Source of the DNA: Bacillota bacterium
GTDB taxonomy: Bacteria > Bacillota > Sulfobacillia > Sulfobacillales > Sulfobacillaceae
Length of the DNA stretch: 64,000 nt
Direction of reading: 5' to 3'
NCBI GenBank assembly: GCA_021797515.1
Contig: JAJZZP010000036.1
Span: forward strand, 53,978 to 117,977
Made by a program: the position numbers and the translations under genes. This document shows, one piece after another, positions 23,247-32,763 of this stretch (its first letter is position 1; every line of letters starts with the position of its first letter). The notes beneath the pieces were generated by a model. That model ran no database searches. It had not been told where the DNA came from and saw only the letters and a program-made list of their open reading frames with translations.

Positions 23247-24725
23247 ATGGAGAAGTTTGACCTGTTTAAGGACTTAGCCGAACGAACTGGCGGCGATGTA
23301 TATCTAGGAGTCGTGGGTCCGGTCCGCACCGGCAAGTCCACTTTTATCAAGCGTTTTATGGAACGGATGATTCTACCTGCCATTGATGATCCTAATGAAC
23401 GCGAGAGAGCGGTGGATTCCCTGCCGCAAAGCGGTACCGGGCGTACCGTGATGACTACAGAACCCAAATTTATCCCGGACGATGGAGTAGAAATCCACCT
23501 CAATGACGCGATTTCGTTTCGCGCGCGTTTGGTCGATTGCGTGGGGTATGCAGTAAGTGGCGCATTGGGGTATACCGAGCAGGAAGCCGACCGTATGGTA
23601 ATGACACCTTGGTCGGATCAAGCAATGCCCTTTGAAGAAGCAGCGGAAATTGGCACCCAGAAAGTGATTACGGATCATTCCACGATTGGTTTGGTGATTA
23701 CCTCTGATGGCAGTTTTGGCGACCTTCCGCGCGAGGTGTTTATAGCGCCGGAAGAACGGGTGGTCGGTGAGTTGAAAGAATTGGCAAAGCCATTTGTGGT
23801 AGTGTTAAATACTGCTCAGCCTTACGCTGAAGAGACGACGCAGTTGGCACAGGACTTATCGGAGCAGTATGACGTACCGGTACTGCCGATCAATTGTTTA
23901 GAGTTGCGGCAGGAAGACATTGCCATAGTATTGGAACAAGTGCTGTACGAATTTCCAGTGGCCGAAATCCAGTTTCAACTGGTGGATTGGGTCGAGGCGT
24001 TGCCAACTAGCCATTGGTTGCGAAAACAATTTGAATTGTCGTTGGAAGAAGCGCGGGCCAGCATCCAACGATTGCGGGATGTCGATCCAGCGGTCCGCGG
24101 TTTGGCCAGTTACGACTATGCCGACGAAGTGCGACTAATCCATATGGATCTAGGCACAGGAGTGGCGGAAATATCGGTGGGCGCCCGCGATGAACTGTAT
24201 TATCGTGTGCTTGGTGAATTGGCGGACCGCCATGTAGCAGCTCGAGGCGACATCGTGAAATTGTGGAGAGAATATGTCGCGGCCAAGTCCGAATGGGACA
24301 AAGTGGAAGAAGCCATCCGTGAAGTACGGACTACGGGATATGGCATGGTAGCGCCAAGTTTAACGGAACTAGTGTTGGAAGAACCGGAACCGATTCGTCG
24401 TGGTGCGCAGTTTGGCGTCAAGCTTAGAGCGACGGCTCCCTCCATTCACATGATTCGCGCCGATATCGAGACGGAAATTACGCCCATTATCGGGACCGAA
24501 CGGCAGGCAGACGAATTAGTGCAATACCTGATGGAGCAATTCGAGGATGATCCCAAGCGCCTTTGGGAGACGAATTTGTTTGGCAAATCGCTCCATGACT
24601 TGGTACGGGAGAGTATTCAATCCAAGTTGTTTAAGATGCCGGAAAACGCCCAGGAAAAGTTGCAGGAAACCTTGCAACGCATCATTAACGAGGGGTCCGG
24701 CGGCCTCATTTGCATTATCATTTAG
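23247..24725 (+). CDS. spoIVA: Stage IV sporulation protein A (spore coat ATPase)
   Basis: A 492-residue protein, exactly the Bacillus length. SpoIVA hydrolyses ATP to polymerise on the outer forespore membrane and forms the base layer on which the coat assembles. Walker A is GPVRTGKS (24-31) with the key lysine at position 30, as in Bacillus. The C-terminus GGLICIII closely matches the family end that contacts SpoVM. The ATG at 23247 follows GGGAGGG; the frame extends upstream without conservation. Confidence 0.97.
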   Translation: MEKFDLFKDLAERTGGDVYLGVVGPVRTGKSTFIKRFMERMILPAIDDPNERERAVDSLPQSGTGRTVMTTEPKFIPDDGVEIHLNDAISFRARLVDCVGYAVSGALGYTEQEADRMVMTPWSDQAMPFEEAAEIGTQKVITDHSTIGLVITSDGSFGDLPREVFIAPEERVVGELKELAKPFVVVLNTAQPYAEETTQLAQDLSEQYDVPVLPINCLELRQEDIAIVLEQVLYEFPVAEIQFQLVDWVEALPTSHWLRKQFELSLEEARASIQRLRDVDPAVRGLASYDYADEVRLIHMDLGTGVAEISVGARDELYYRVLGELADRHVAARGDIVKLWREYVAAKSEWDKVEEAIREVRTTGYGMVAPSLTELVLEEPEPIRRGAQFGVKLRATAPSIHMIRADIETEITPIIGTERQADELVQYLMEQFEDDPKRLWETNLFGKSLHDLVRESIQSKLFKMPENAQEKLQETLQRIINEGSGGLICIII

Positions 24726-24730
24726 CACGG

Positions 24731-24758
24731 GCCGGGGGCATTAGCCTCCGGCTTTTTT
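24731..24758 (+). terminator. Rho-independent terminator of spoIVA
   Basis: GCCGGGGGC (24731-24739), an ATTA loop, GCCTCCGGC (24744-24752), then six T. The hairpin overlaps the last codons of the convergent transporter gene, whose stop codon sits in the loop. Confidence 0.9.
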
Positions 24759-26303
24759 GGCGGTTTTGGGCACCATCAGGTACCACGATTGCGGCTGATA
24801 AAAAGCGACATACGGATTGGACTGATACCCGGTAAAATTGCTGCTGACCCAAACGGCTTTGTCGGGCCAGGCTAAGAAGATGCCGGGGGGATATTTAACC
24901 AAGGCGTCTTGCAACCGATAGAGGGCTATCATGTGCTGAGTGTTCTCCGTGGTGTCTACAGTCGACAGCAATGCCCGGTTAGTGTTGGGATTGCTGTAAT
25001 TGCCTAGGTTTTGCCCTGAAGGCGGGGTTAAGCCGCTGTAGTACTGGGAAAACACCCAACCCACAGGCGAGGCAGCGCGGTTGACCAATGCCCAGACAAA
25101 TCGGCTATGTTTCAGATTGGAGTAATAGATTTGCTCCGGTTGCGGATTGCAACTAAAAGCGACCCCCAGACTTTGGCCTTGGCGGGCAATGCTCCGGCAT
25201 GCCAAGACCTCTCGTGGATGGCCACTGTCGACCAAAATCGGCATCACCAGGTGCCTAAAGGGCGCGGTGGTGGTGATCGCAGCCTGAGGATTAAAGGCTG
25301 GAGGTTCTAGCAACGGGTTGGCAAACCAATTGGAGGGAGGGAGCGGCCCATTGGCAATTTGACCATTGCCGAGCCGGGCAATAGTGGATCGATCTAACCC
25401 CTGGTAGAGTCCTCTGAGAGCTTGGTTGTTGCGCAATAGACCGTCGTGCATGTTGGCCAGCAGTATCCAGTAGTGGCCATCTTCGGACCAGAGCGGCCTC
25501 AAAGAGGGAATCTTGGATGTTGGCGGTGTTAACCATAAAACGGCAGAAAGCTTTGTCACACGGCGAGGAGGGGAAGTGCGCCAATAAATATATGAAAGTT
25601 TGGGTGTGCCCTCAAAATATCGGGGTACCGCACGCAAAGCTAAATAATTGGGCGCCATGGAAATAGGCCGAAATGCGCCAGTGCCGATAAAATCAAGCGG
25701 ATCGCTCAACGCTTTGGCTTTTACGACTTGGCTGATCGGCAGGTAATCCAATGCGAACGCTGGCAAAATGAAAACACCAGATCCCTGGGATGCCCAATCG
25801 GCTAGAAATCCGGGATCCGGATGATTCAAGCGAAACGCGACTTTGGTGGGGGACACCGCAGATACGGACTGGATCAAACGGTCCAAAGCGTGATAGCCGC
25901 GAAAACCGCTGTATCGTTTCTGATAAAATTGGTAAGTCCACACGACGTCATGCGCAGTAATGGGTCGGCCGTTCCACCACTTGGCCCGTGGGTCTAGGGC
26001 CATGACGAATTCCTGGTAACGGTTGGAGATGGTCCAATGCATGGCTAGATCAGGTATGACGGTGCCGTTGGGGGCAATATTTACCAAGCCGTTCCACATC
26101 AGTTGATCTATTGCCGCCGCAGGTGAATTATCATAAGAGACCACAGGATTCAATGTTGAGGAGCCTTGGGCCACAATATTTAAGGTTGGGCGGGGCAAAA
26201 TGTTGCCTTGCCGGGGCAACGTAATATGGGGAGCACCACACCCTGCCAAGAAGACCGCTGCGGTAAGCGCCCCCAGTTGAGGCAATGCCGTACGGATTTT
26301 CAT
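24741..26303 (-). CDS. Peptide/nickel-type ABC transporter substrate-binding lipoprotein
   Basis: A 520-residue family-5 solute-binding protein. The signal peptide ends with a lipobox LAGC, cysteine 22, so it is a lipoprotein outside the membrane. The mature part has the family pattern YDNSPAAAIDQLMWNGLVNI, ITAHDVVWTYQFYQKR and FIGTGAFRPIS. It follows the two permease genes on the same strand. The start was set at ATG 26303; a TATAAT sits only 6 nt upstream and there is no clear ribosome site. ATPase genes are absent from the window. Substrate, probably oligopeptide, is inferred. Confidence 0.88.
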   Translation of the reverse strand: MKIRTALPQLGALTAAVFLAGCGAPHITLPRQGNILPRPTLNIVAQGSSTLNPVVSYDNSPAAAIDQLMWNGLVNIAPNGTVIPDLAMHWTISNRYQEFVMALDPRAKWWNGRPITAHDVVWTYQFYQKRYSGFRGYHALDRLIQSVSAVSPTKVAFRLNHPDPGFLADWASQGSGVFILPAFALDYLPISQVVKAKALSDPLDFIGTGAFRPISMAPNYLALRAVPRYFEGTPKLSYIYWRTSPPRRVTKLSAVLWLTPPTSKIPSLRPLWSEDGHYWILLANMHDGLLRNNQALRGLYQGLDRSTIARLGNGQIANGPLPPSNWFANPLLEPPAFNPQAAITTTAPFRHLVMPILVDSGHPREVLACRSIARQGQSLGVAFSCNPQPEQIYYSNLKHSRFVWALVNRAASPVGWVFSQYYSGLTPPSGQNLGNYSNPNTNRALLSTVDTTENTQHMIALYRLQDALVKYPPGIFLAWPDKAVWVSSNFTGYQSNPYVAFYQPQSWYLMVPKTAKKAGG

Positions 26304-26373
26304 AACGCCATTATACCATCCACAACAGAAATGCCTCGCCACCACTTATGCATGACAAGGCAATAGCTGCATC

Positions 26374-27327
26374 TTAGTTGTATTGAATTCGGGGATCCAC
26401 CAAACCATAGAGTAGGTCGGCCAGCAAATTGCCGATGATGGTGAGGAAGCCCGTAATGACCACGACCCCCATGATAATCGGGTAGTCGCGTTGGTTGGCG
26501 GCATCCCAGAACAGGAGCCCCATCCCGGGGTAATTGAAAATCACTTCGATGAGCAAAACGCCGGAGAACAAACTCGGCAGAGCAAACCCTAATAGGGTGA
26601 TCAAGGGCAGGACAGAATTGCGCAAGGCGTGTTTAAGCACGACCACCGACTCCCTGAGGCCTTTGGCTCGTGCAGTGCGTACATAGTCTTGCACTAAGTG
26701 CTCAGACATCGAAGTACGCATATAGCGGCCCCATCCGGCCACTGTCCCAAGCACCAGAGTCAGCACGGGTAAGGTAGTGTGGGCTGCCCATGAGCCAAAA
26801 CCGGGGTTGGGGTTCAATGGGTTGGATAGACCTCCGCTGGGGAACCAGCCCAAATTGATGCTAAAGATAAGGATGATGATAATTCCCAGCCAAAAGTAGG
26901 GCATCGAGTAAAAAAAGTAGGTAAGTGCGGTCATCACATAATCAAACTTGGTATCGTGAAAATACGCTTGGATACTACCTAACAAAATCGATACTACGTG
27001 GGCAATCACAATGCCGATTCCTACTATGGACAGGGTTCTAGGCATGTTGGTCATAATGAGCGACCAGACCGATTCATTGTAGTAATAGGAGACGCCAAGA
27101 TTACCCTGCAATAACTGCCCCAGCCAATGGATATATTGGACCGGCAACGGTTTATTGAGACCAAACTCCCGATTAATTTGGGCAATTCGAAGCGGCGTGG
27201 CCTTGGGTCCGAGCATCGCCTGGGCAGGGCCTCCCGGCACGATATGCACCAAGAAAAAGCCTATAATGGTCACGCCAAGCATGGAGGGAATGGATTGAAT
27301 CAACCGTTGCAGAACAAATTTGAACAC
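26374..27327 (-). CDS. dppB: ABC transporter permease, DppB/OppB type
   Basis: A 317-residue permease with six membrane helices. It has the N-terminal FVLQRLIQSIPSMLGVTIIGF, GGPAQAMLGPKA, and the EAA-loop segment RTARAKGLRESVVVLKHALRNS that contacts the ATPase. It forms the membrane channel with the DppC-type protein encoded just upstream. The spacing of 17 nt suggests one transcript. Confidence 0.93.
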   Translation of the reverse strand: MFKFVLQRLIQSIPSMLGVTIIGFFLVHIVPGGPAQAMLGPKATPLRIAQINREFGLNKPLPVQYIHWLGQLLQGNLGVSYYYNESVWSLIMTNMPRTLSIVGIGIVIAHVVSILLGSIQAYFHDTKFDYVMTALTYFFYSMPYFWLGIIIILIFSINLGWFPSGGLSNPLNPNPGFGSWAAHTTLPVLTLVLGTVAGWGRYMRTSMSEHLVQDYVRTARAKGLRESVVVLKHALRNSVLPLITLLGFALPSLFSGVLLIEVIFNYPGMGLLFWDAANQRDYPIIMGVVVITGFLTIIGNLLADLLYGLVDPRIQYN

Positions 27328-27344
27328 GAAATGCCCCTCCTTCC

Positions 27345-28241
27345 TTAGGCCTTTCTGAGGCGAGGATCAAACGCTTGACGCAAGGCGTCGCCGATAAAGT
27401 TTACCGACAATTCCACGATTAAAATGGCAACTCCCGGCGGGTAAATCAACCACCAGGCATTTTGGAACATATAAGACATCGAGGACGACAGCATTTCTCC
27501 CCAGTTGGGCGTCGGCGGCGGGAGACCCAATCCTAAGAAACTCAGCCCGGCCACGGTTAAAATGGCGTCCGCGACTTGGAAGGTAGCATTGACTACCACA
27601 ACGCCCATAACATTAGGTAACAGCTCGCGAAACATAATACGCCAATTGCTAGCGCCCACCGCACGCGCGGCTTCGACATAGTCGCGCCGTTTGAGGGTAA
27701 GTACCTCTGACCGTACCATACGGGCCATCGCGAACCAGGAAAGGGATCCAATCACAATGACCAAGAGCGCGGCATTGGGATGAAAGACGGAATCCACAAA
27801 CAACAACAGGAACAAGCTGGGGATGGCGATAAAAATGTCGACCGCACGCATGAGAATGACGTCTACCCATTTGGTCGCCATTCCGCTAATGAGCCCATAT
27901 ACCACACCGATGAAGGTAGCCATAAACGCGGCCGCAAATCCGACTTCCAACGACAACTGCCCGCCTACCATCATACGAGCGAGGTTGTCGCGGCCCAAGC
28001 TATCCGTTCCCAAAGGGAACTGCGCCGATGGAGGTTGCAACGTGGCGAGAAGGTGCGGGTTAGTGGTGCTGCCATGATAAATCAACGGGCCGACAAAACT
28101 GAACAAAATGAGGAGTACCAACCCGATAACACCGGCTACGGCCAACGGGTTGTGACGAAAGGCCTGCCATTCACGGGACCGGCTTCGTGTATCCGGTAAC
28201 GGCGCCTCAGTCACCGCCTCGGTGAGGGTCTCAGGTATCAT
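27345..28241 (-). CDS. dppC: ABC transporter permease, DppC/OppC type
   Basis: A 298-residue permease. An N-terminal cytoplasmic stretch (SREWQAFRHNPLAVAG) leads into six helices; the extracytoplasmic PPSAQFPLGTDSLGRDNLARMM and the EAA-loop DYVEAARAVGASNWRIMFRELLP are family marks. ATG 28241 lies 9 nt after GGAG; an ATG at 28247 is too close to it. The gene order dppC-dppB-binding protein is the reverse of the common dppA-B-C order. Confidence 0.92.
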   Translation of the reverse strand: MIPETLTEAVTEAPLPDTRSRSREWQAFRHNPLAVAGVIGLVLLILFSFVGPLIYHGSTTNPHLLATLQPPSAQFPLGTDSLGRDNLARMMVGGQLSLEVGFAAAFMATFIGVVYGLISGMATKWVDVILMRAVDIFIAIPSLFLLLFVDSVFHPNAALLVIVIGSLSWFAMARMVRSEVLTLKRRDYVEAARAVGASNWRIMFRELLPNVMGVVVVNATFQVADAILTVAGLSFLGLGLPPPTPNWGEMLSSSMSYMFQNAWWLIYPPGVAILIVELSVNFIGDALRQAFDPRLRKA

Positions 28242-28247
28242 GCGCAT

Positions 28248-28600
28248 TCTCTCCTAGCCGGATAGATACAAGACATTGGACAATCCGTTGAAAACCTCTG
28301 GTGTACATTGTTGCAGCATGCAAAGAAGAAAGACAATGGTAATGGCTTGAAAATATTATTGACAGTGTATTATAGGGATGCTAAACGACAAAAGTCAATT
28401 GTAGTTCTTGGAACCGCCGGCAATCGTGAGGTTTTTTGACTAGAATCGGCAGAATTTGAGCTATGGAATTTTACGTCGGGATGCTTAGCAATTCGGACGG
28501 CAAGAACACGCAACGGCTTTTCGATTGCGAAAGGATTCATGACAGAGATAACAGCATAATTCGCTCCTCTACAGGACAGGATAGCTCGAGGGGTGGTGTT
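28248..28600. other. Divergent intergenic region dppC/corA
   Basis: No gene is supported in these 353 nt. The region is AT-richer than its surroundings. On the plus strand TTGAAA (28347-28352) and TATAGG (28371-28376) with an 18-nt spacer, or TTGACA (28359-28364) with a weak -10, could serve corA. No clear dppC promoter was found. Confidence 0.4.
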
Positions 28601-29515
28601 GTGCAAAAAGAGGTTTTACGGGTATCAGGACACCAACACCGAGAATTGATATGGACGCACCTCGTGAGTCCATCGGAGTCGGAACTTCGCCAGGAATTGT
28701 CGGCGCACCAGGTTTCACTGCCGACGCCCACTGAAAGTTATCGGGCAACATTTGACCGATATGCGACATTCTATTATGTACGATTCTACGGGTTTGAAAT
28801 TGCCGATAGCCCCCGGCTACTTAAAGTCGTCTCGGTGCACCTCGCTGTCAAGTCGTCCAGTATCATTAGCTGGAGTACGGGGTCCTTGGAGGCTTTAAAG
28901 CGGGTGGCAGAAAAAATTAACGGGCATTCTGATGAGGATTATGACAGCAACACCATGGCTTTTTATCTCCTGGACGAACTCGTTGAAGACACGTTTACCG
29001 TATTAGATGTCTTTAATGACCGTTTGGCCGGAATCGAGCATGACGTGTTTAATTCGTCATCGGGACAGCCCCACATCCAACAGGAAATTTTTCGGTTAAA
29101 GCGGGAAATATTGAAACTGCGCCATACTCTGGCGTCGGAGCGCGACGTCAGTTATCAACTGGTGCGATATTGGGATACCGCATTGGACCAATCTTCGGCA
29201 ACGGAATGGGCTTTCCAACTGTACGACCACGTGATTCGTCTTTTCGACTCCGCCGATATCTATCGAGAATTGGTAAATTCTGCGCTCGACATTTACTTGG
29301 GTAGCGTTTCCAACCGACTCAATGAAATTGTCAAGAAACTAACCCTAGTTACGGTCCTGTTTGTGCCGGCGTCTTTGGTAGCCGCCTTATACGGCATGAA
29401 TTTTGATTATCTGCCGGGTCAGCATCATCCCTGGGGATTTTTTCTTGTGGTTGGTGTGGTGATTATGATGTCGTTGACTCTTTTGGCTGTCTTTCGGCAG
29501 CGACGCTGGCTATAA
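28601..29515 (+). CDS. corA: CorA-family divalent cation transporter
   Basis: A 304-residue Mg2+/Co2+ channel-type transporter. The soluble N-terminal domain (1-240) is followed by two membrane helices, with the diagnostic YGMNF motif between them and a basic C-terminal end (FRQRRWL). GTG 28601 was chosen since it follows GAGGGGTGG and gives the usual family length; the frame is open further upstream without resemblance. It is divergent from the peptide transporter. Confidence 0.92.
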   Translation: MQKEVLRVSGHQHRELIWTHLVSPSESELRQELSAHQVSLPTPTESYRATFDRYATFYYVRFYGFEIADSPRLLKVVSVHLAVKSSSIISWSTGSLEALKRVAEKINGHSDEDYDSNTMAFYLLDELVEDTFTVLDVFNDRLAGIEHDVFNSSSGQPHIQQEIFRLKREILKLRHTLASERDVSYQLVRYWDTALDQSSATEWAFQLYDHVIRLFDSADIYRELVNSALDIYLGSVSNRLNEIVKKLTLVTVLFVPASLVAALYGMNFDYLPGQHHPWGFFLVVGVVIMMSLTLLAVFRQRRWL

Positions 29516-30337
29516 TTTGTGCCAAATGTTTCGTTCTCGAAATGGTTATAGGATCGCATCCCTGTGCCCTCCGACTATCGCATTGGAACACAGTGTCATC
29601 GAAGATGTCACGGGCGGACGCTCGGATTAGCCGCCGACGCTATCATCGCCCTCCCGGCACCGGCCGACTTGGCGGCTTTAGGAATCCTTGCTAAAGCGGC
29701 TCTGATCTCATCCGTTATATCTAGTTTTGTTGGGTAACCGTAATCCGTGATTGAAATGGAATCAAATTGTCCCGAGTCAATTCAACGAATCAGGTTTGAA
29801 ATATCAGAAAATTCACATCGACTTCTTCAGAGAAGAACTGTTGAAAGCTAACATTAACGTTTTTGGGATCCATAGTAGGGTAATAGGACTAAAGGCTATA
29901 TGCAATCTAGGGTTGGATGGTCTTGTGCCACATCCCGAGTGAGTGGGTCTGCTTTGTGCACACCGTGGTTGACTTGGCCTTCGGAATAATCGGCTCTTTT
30001 GTGCACAATGTGGTTGGAGGATCCAACGGGAGAACCGACCGGCTCGGGGCCGGATTTCATCGGAAAGCATACCGAAGACCTTTGCAGCGATAGGTTGGTA
30101 GTCCTTACTGCATTAACGGGCCGGTTAACGACCTGGCATAATATTCGGTCAAATTGGCGAGGCGAGATTGGGAACCACGGAATGAGAGGTATAATGAGAG
30201 GTATAATGAGAATCGTCAGGGTTGACGCTGCGGACTGCCGAACGCGAGGTGGATGAGCGAAATTCGTTGGGTAGGAATGTCTGGATGTCAGCTACAAATG
30301 CGTCGATAAGAACGCAGAAAGGCAGGAGGGAAATTCG
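29516..30337. other. 822-nt region without a recognisable gene
   Basis: It marks the start of the decayed island. Reading frames here are short, without ribosome sites and unlike known families. A GCTTTAG/CTAAAGC inverted repeat near 29674-29702 could be a weak terminator. A short direct repeat near 30181 is listed separately. Confidence 0.6.
30181..30212 (+). repeat. Short tandem repeat, 12-bp unit, about 2.5 copies
   Basis: ATGAGAGGTATA is repeated head to tail, ending in a partial ATGAGA copy, about 130 nt before the antitoxin gene. It may be slippage in decaying sequence; a regulatory role is not supported. Confidence 0.6.
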
Positions 30338-30565
30338 GTGACCCACGATGAATTAGAGGTCGAACTACGGAAGCTCGATCCCCGAGAACGGGCGCGATTG
30401 GCGGCAGCGCTACTCGACAGCCTAGAAGAACTGTCGGAGGATGAGAATGCGCGTCTCTGGGCGGAGGAGGCGGAACGACGGCACGACGATCTGCTGTCCG
30501 ATGTGACCTTGGGCCGATCCGCCACGGACGTCTTCCGGGACATCCGGGAACGACTCGGTGGATAA
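30338..30565 (+). CDS. Addiction-module antitoxin (RelB/ParD-like, TIGR02574 type)
   Basis: A 75-residue, strongly charged protein starting THDELEVELRKLDPRERARLAAALLDSLEE and ending RDIRERLGG, which matches the small antitoxin family paired with ParE/RelE toxins. The GTG start follows CAGGAGGG. It overlaps the toxin gene by 8 nt. The gene looks intact although its toxin partner is broken. Confidence 0.82.
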   Translation: MTHDELEVELRKLDPRERARLAAALLDSLEELSEDENARLWAEEAERRHDDLLSDVTLGRSATDVFRDIRERLGG

Positions 30566-30849
30566 GATTCGCGTGACGTTTCATCCGGCTGCGGAGATTG
30601 AACTGTATGATTCGGCGTTGTATTACGAAAGCCAAAGACGCGGGCTGGGCAGCACATTCCTACAAGCCATCGAGACGGCGATATACGAAATTCGTGAACA
30701 CTCGATGGCGGGTCCAGGGTGTCGTGCGAAACAAACGGGTGCGGCGGTTCCCCTATTCGGTCATGTACTCCGCTGAGAATGGCGATCTCCGGATTCTCGC
30801 CATCGCTAATCAAAAGCGCCGACCGCTCTACTGGTTGAGACGTCAATGA
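30558..30849 (+). pseudogene. ParE/RelE-family toxin, frameshifted
   Basis: The N-terminal part in one frame reads VTFHPAAEIELYDSALYYES and continues to IYEIREHS. The C-terminal part continues one frame over as RRFPYSVMYSAENGDLRILA and ANQKRRPLYW, the usual ParE end. Joined, they give a full-length toxin of about 96 residues, so a single-base loss or gain near 30690-30715 split the gene. Intact relatives cleave mRNA or poison gyrase. Loss of the toxin while the antitoxin stays open fits decay of a useless module. A sequencing error cannot be excluded. Confidence 0.78.
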
Positions 30850-31169
30850 AGTGCGACCATTCAGGCTTTTTGCGAGAGTCGAGAATCTGAGGGCGGTCCC
30901 AAGACAAACGATAGGGCAGATACGGGGGCGAAAGTGCATTTAGGCCGAATGTGCTCTTGGGAGTGATTACCGCGCCGAATCTGCTCTAGGATAGACCTAA
31001 ACAGAGGAGCCAACGCTTCTGCCCATGGTTTTGGCAGTGGAGCCTGAGGGGACGAGCAATCATATACAAAGAGAGACCATCGGCGCTGGCCGAACATGGA
31101 ACGGCTGCCTTCGATTGGCCTACCCATTCCCTCTGTTGAACTTGGAGTCATTGAGAGAGGTATAGTCCC
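30850..31169. other. 320-nt region with no recognised gene
   Basis: Nothing beyond short shadow frames; possibly leftover sequence from insertion events between the toxin and crotonase relics. Confidence 0.5.
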
Positions 31170-31868
31170 ATGAGCAATGTTCTGTATGAAAAACGCGATG
31201 GTGTCGCCTATGTGACGCTCGACCGTCCCGAGGCGATGAATGCCATCGACGAGGCTACCGACATGGAATTAACGCAAGTGTGGCGGGATTTCGCCGCCGA
31301 TCTGAAGACCTTCATTCCCAAGTGGGAGAGGGCCAATATGCTGGATGTGCGGAAGAATATCCCCATGGCATGGGGGGCGCGGGCAACACCGTCTCTACAA
31401 GCCCATCATTGCCGCAATCAACGGCTATGCCATCGGGGCCGGCTTGGAATTTGCCTTGGCATGTGATATCCGTATCGCTTCCGAAACAGCCAAATTCGGC
31501 GTCTTCGAGGTGCGCCATGGCCTGCACCAAGGCGATGGCGGCCTGGTCCGCCTGGTGGCGGTGGCCGGGGTTGGTGTGGCGCTGGATCTCACCCTGACAG
31601 GCGGGAGGTTTCGGCTCAGGAGGCGCTCGGACTCAGGCTGATCACCCGCATGGTGCCGCCGGAAGAACTCATGCCAGCCGCCGAAGAGACGGCGCGTATG
31701 ATACGGAGCAACAGCCGCAATGCCGTTCGGTCTGCCAAGGAAACCATCCTCGAAGTGATCGGCCGTCCACTGGACGATGCGCTGAGGCTGGAGTCGCTAA
31801 ACGGTTATTCGTGTCTCGGGGACTTCTCTGATGCCCGTGTGAGGTTGTCCCAGTTTGGAAAGGAATAG
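31170..31868 (+). pseudogene. Enoyl-CoA hydratase/isomerase (crotonase), multiply broken
   Basis: Three pieces in two frames rebuild a crotonase. Piece 1 has VAYVTLDRPEAMNAID; piece 2 (other frame, from about 31380) has YKPIIAAINGYAIGAGLEFA and CDIRIASETAKFGVFEVRHG; piece 3 (back in the first frame) has GLRLITRMVPPEELMPAAEE. Between AAD and LKTFIPKWE, near 31300, the usual segment with the first oxyanion-hole glycine/alanine (TGAGDRAFCAGAD type) is missing, an in-frame deletion. With at least two frameshifts and this deletion it cannot be functional. The codon style is GC-richer than that of neighbours, which hints at transfer. Confidence 0.85.
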
Positions 31869-31928
31869 AGGGTTTTAACAGTTTCTTAAGCCTTTACCTA
31901 TGGTTATCCATCGTTGTATCAGTATGGT

Positions 31929-32273
31929 ATGAATCGAAAACTTGTGGGCATTAGGGAAGCCGCGGAGTTTTTGGGGATCACCCCGTCGACATTGCGACGC
32001 TGGGAACACGAAGGAACGTTGATGCCCGATGAACGGACACCGGGTGGCTATCGGCGTGATGACTGAGCGCGGATACGACCCGAACAGTTTCATCGTCACG
32101 CCGCCTTGCGCAAAACCATCGCCTATGTGCGCGTATCGAGTCATGACCAGAAAGACGGTCTCGAACGGCAAAAGCAGATGCTGGGCCGCCAAGGCTGGAC
32201 GTTTGAGGTCGTAGCCGACCTCGGGTCGGGGATGAATGATCACAAAAAGGGCCTCAAACGACTGCTCAACGAA
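31929..32273 (+). mobile_element. tnpA: IS607-family TnpA (serine recombinase) remnant
   Basis: The first 45 codons encode a MerR-like helix-turn-helix (IREAAEFLGITPSTLRRWEHEG, ending GGYRRDD). An in-frame TGA at 32064-32066 then interrupts, after which the same frame gives ARIRPEQF and the serine-recombinase start KTIAYVRVSSHDQKDGLERQ with the catalytic serine. It breaks off near 32273, where an unrelated transposase relic begins. The stop and the truncation mark it as dead. No tnpB or element ends were found. Confidence 0.82.
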
Positions 32274-32763
32274 GGCCGACCCGTAGAAATGCGTATTCGC
32301 GCGATGATGCGGGGGCAGCGCACGGAATATCGTCTCAAACAGCGCGCCAGTATCAGTTGGCACCTGGCCGAAGAACGCCTAGCCGTGGCTGCCGGGGCCA
32401 AAAAGCGGGGCATCACGGCGAACACGGTCCGCAAATGGCGGCGATCGCTTTCGCGCGAACGGCATTCCGGGGTTGAAGGATGCCCGACGTGCGGGCGCGC
32501 CGATACGCTTTACCGTCTCGCAACGGTGCCAGATCTTGGCCATTGCTTGCGACAAAACGGAAAACTATGGGTGGGCTGGGCATAGTTTCTGGACGTTTGA
32601 CCTGTTAACGGAAACGGTCAATAAAGCGTTCGAGGAGGTCACGATCAGTCGATCGAGTATCGTGCGCACCCTGACCGCCAAGGGCTTGACACCACACAAT
32701 GTTATCAGACTGGTAAACAGTTGCCCCCTTGCAGCGAAGATCGTGGGATTGAACACCCAATAA
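32274..32763 (+). mobile_element. IS630-family transposase remnant, frameshifted
   Basis: After the IS607 break the frame reads a helix-turn-helix region ending ITANTVRKWRRSLSRERHSGVEG. One frame over, from about 32470, it continues LKDARRAGAPIRFTVSQRCQ, then SSIVRTLTAKGLTPHNVIR. This is the N-terminal DNA-binding half of an IS630-type transposase; the DDE catalytic half is absent. It is fused end-to-end to the IS607 relic, which suggests insertion followed by deletion. Confidence 0.75.

Noticed and set aside
29751..29942. 63-codon plus-strand frame in the island gap
   Set aside because: No ribosome site and no recognisable domain.
30292..30939. 215-codon minus-strand frame over the toxin-antitoxin genes
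   Set aside because: Serine/arginine-rich shadow of the plus-strand antitoxin and toxin frames.
32064..32066. In-frame TGA in the IS607 recombinase as a second Sec codon
   Set aside because: The position aligns with a non-redox residue between the helix-turn-helix and catalytic domains, and the gene is truncated; simple nonsense decay explains it.
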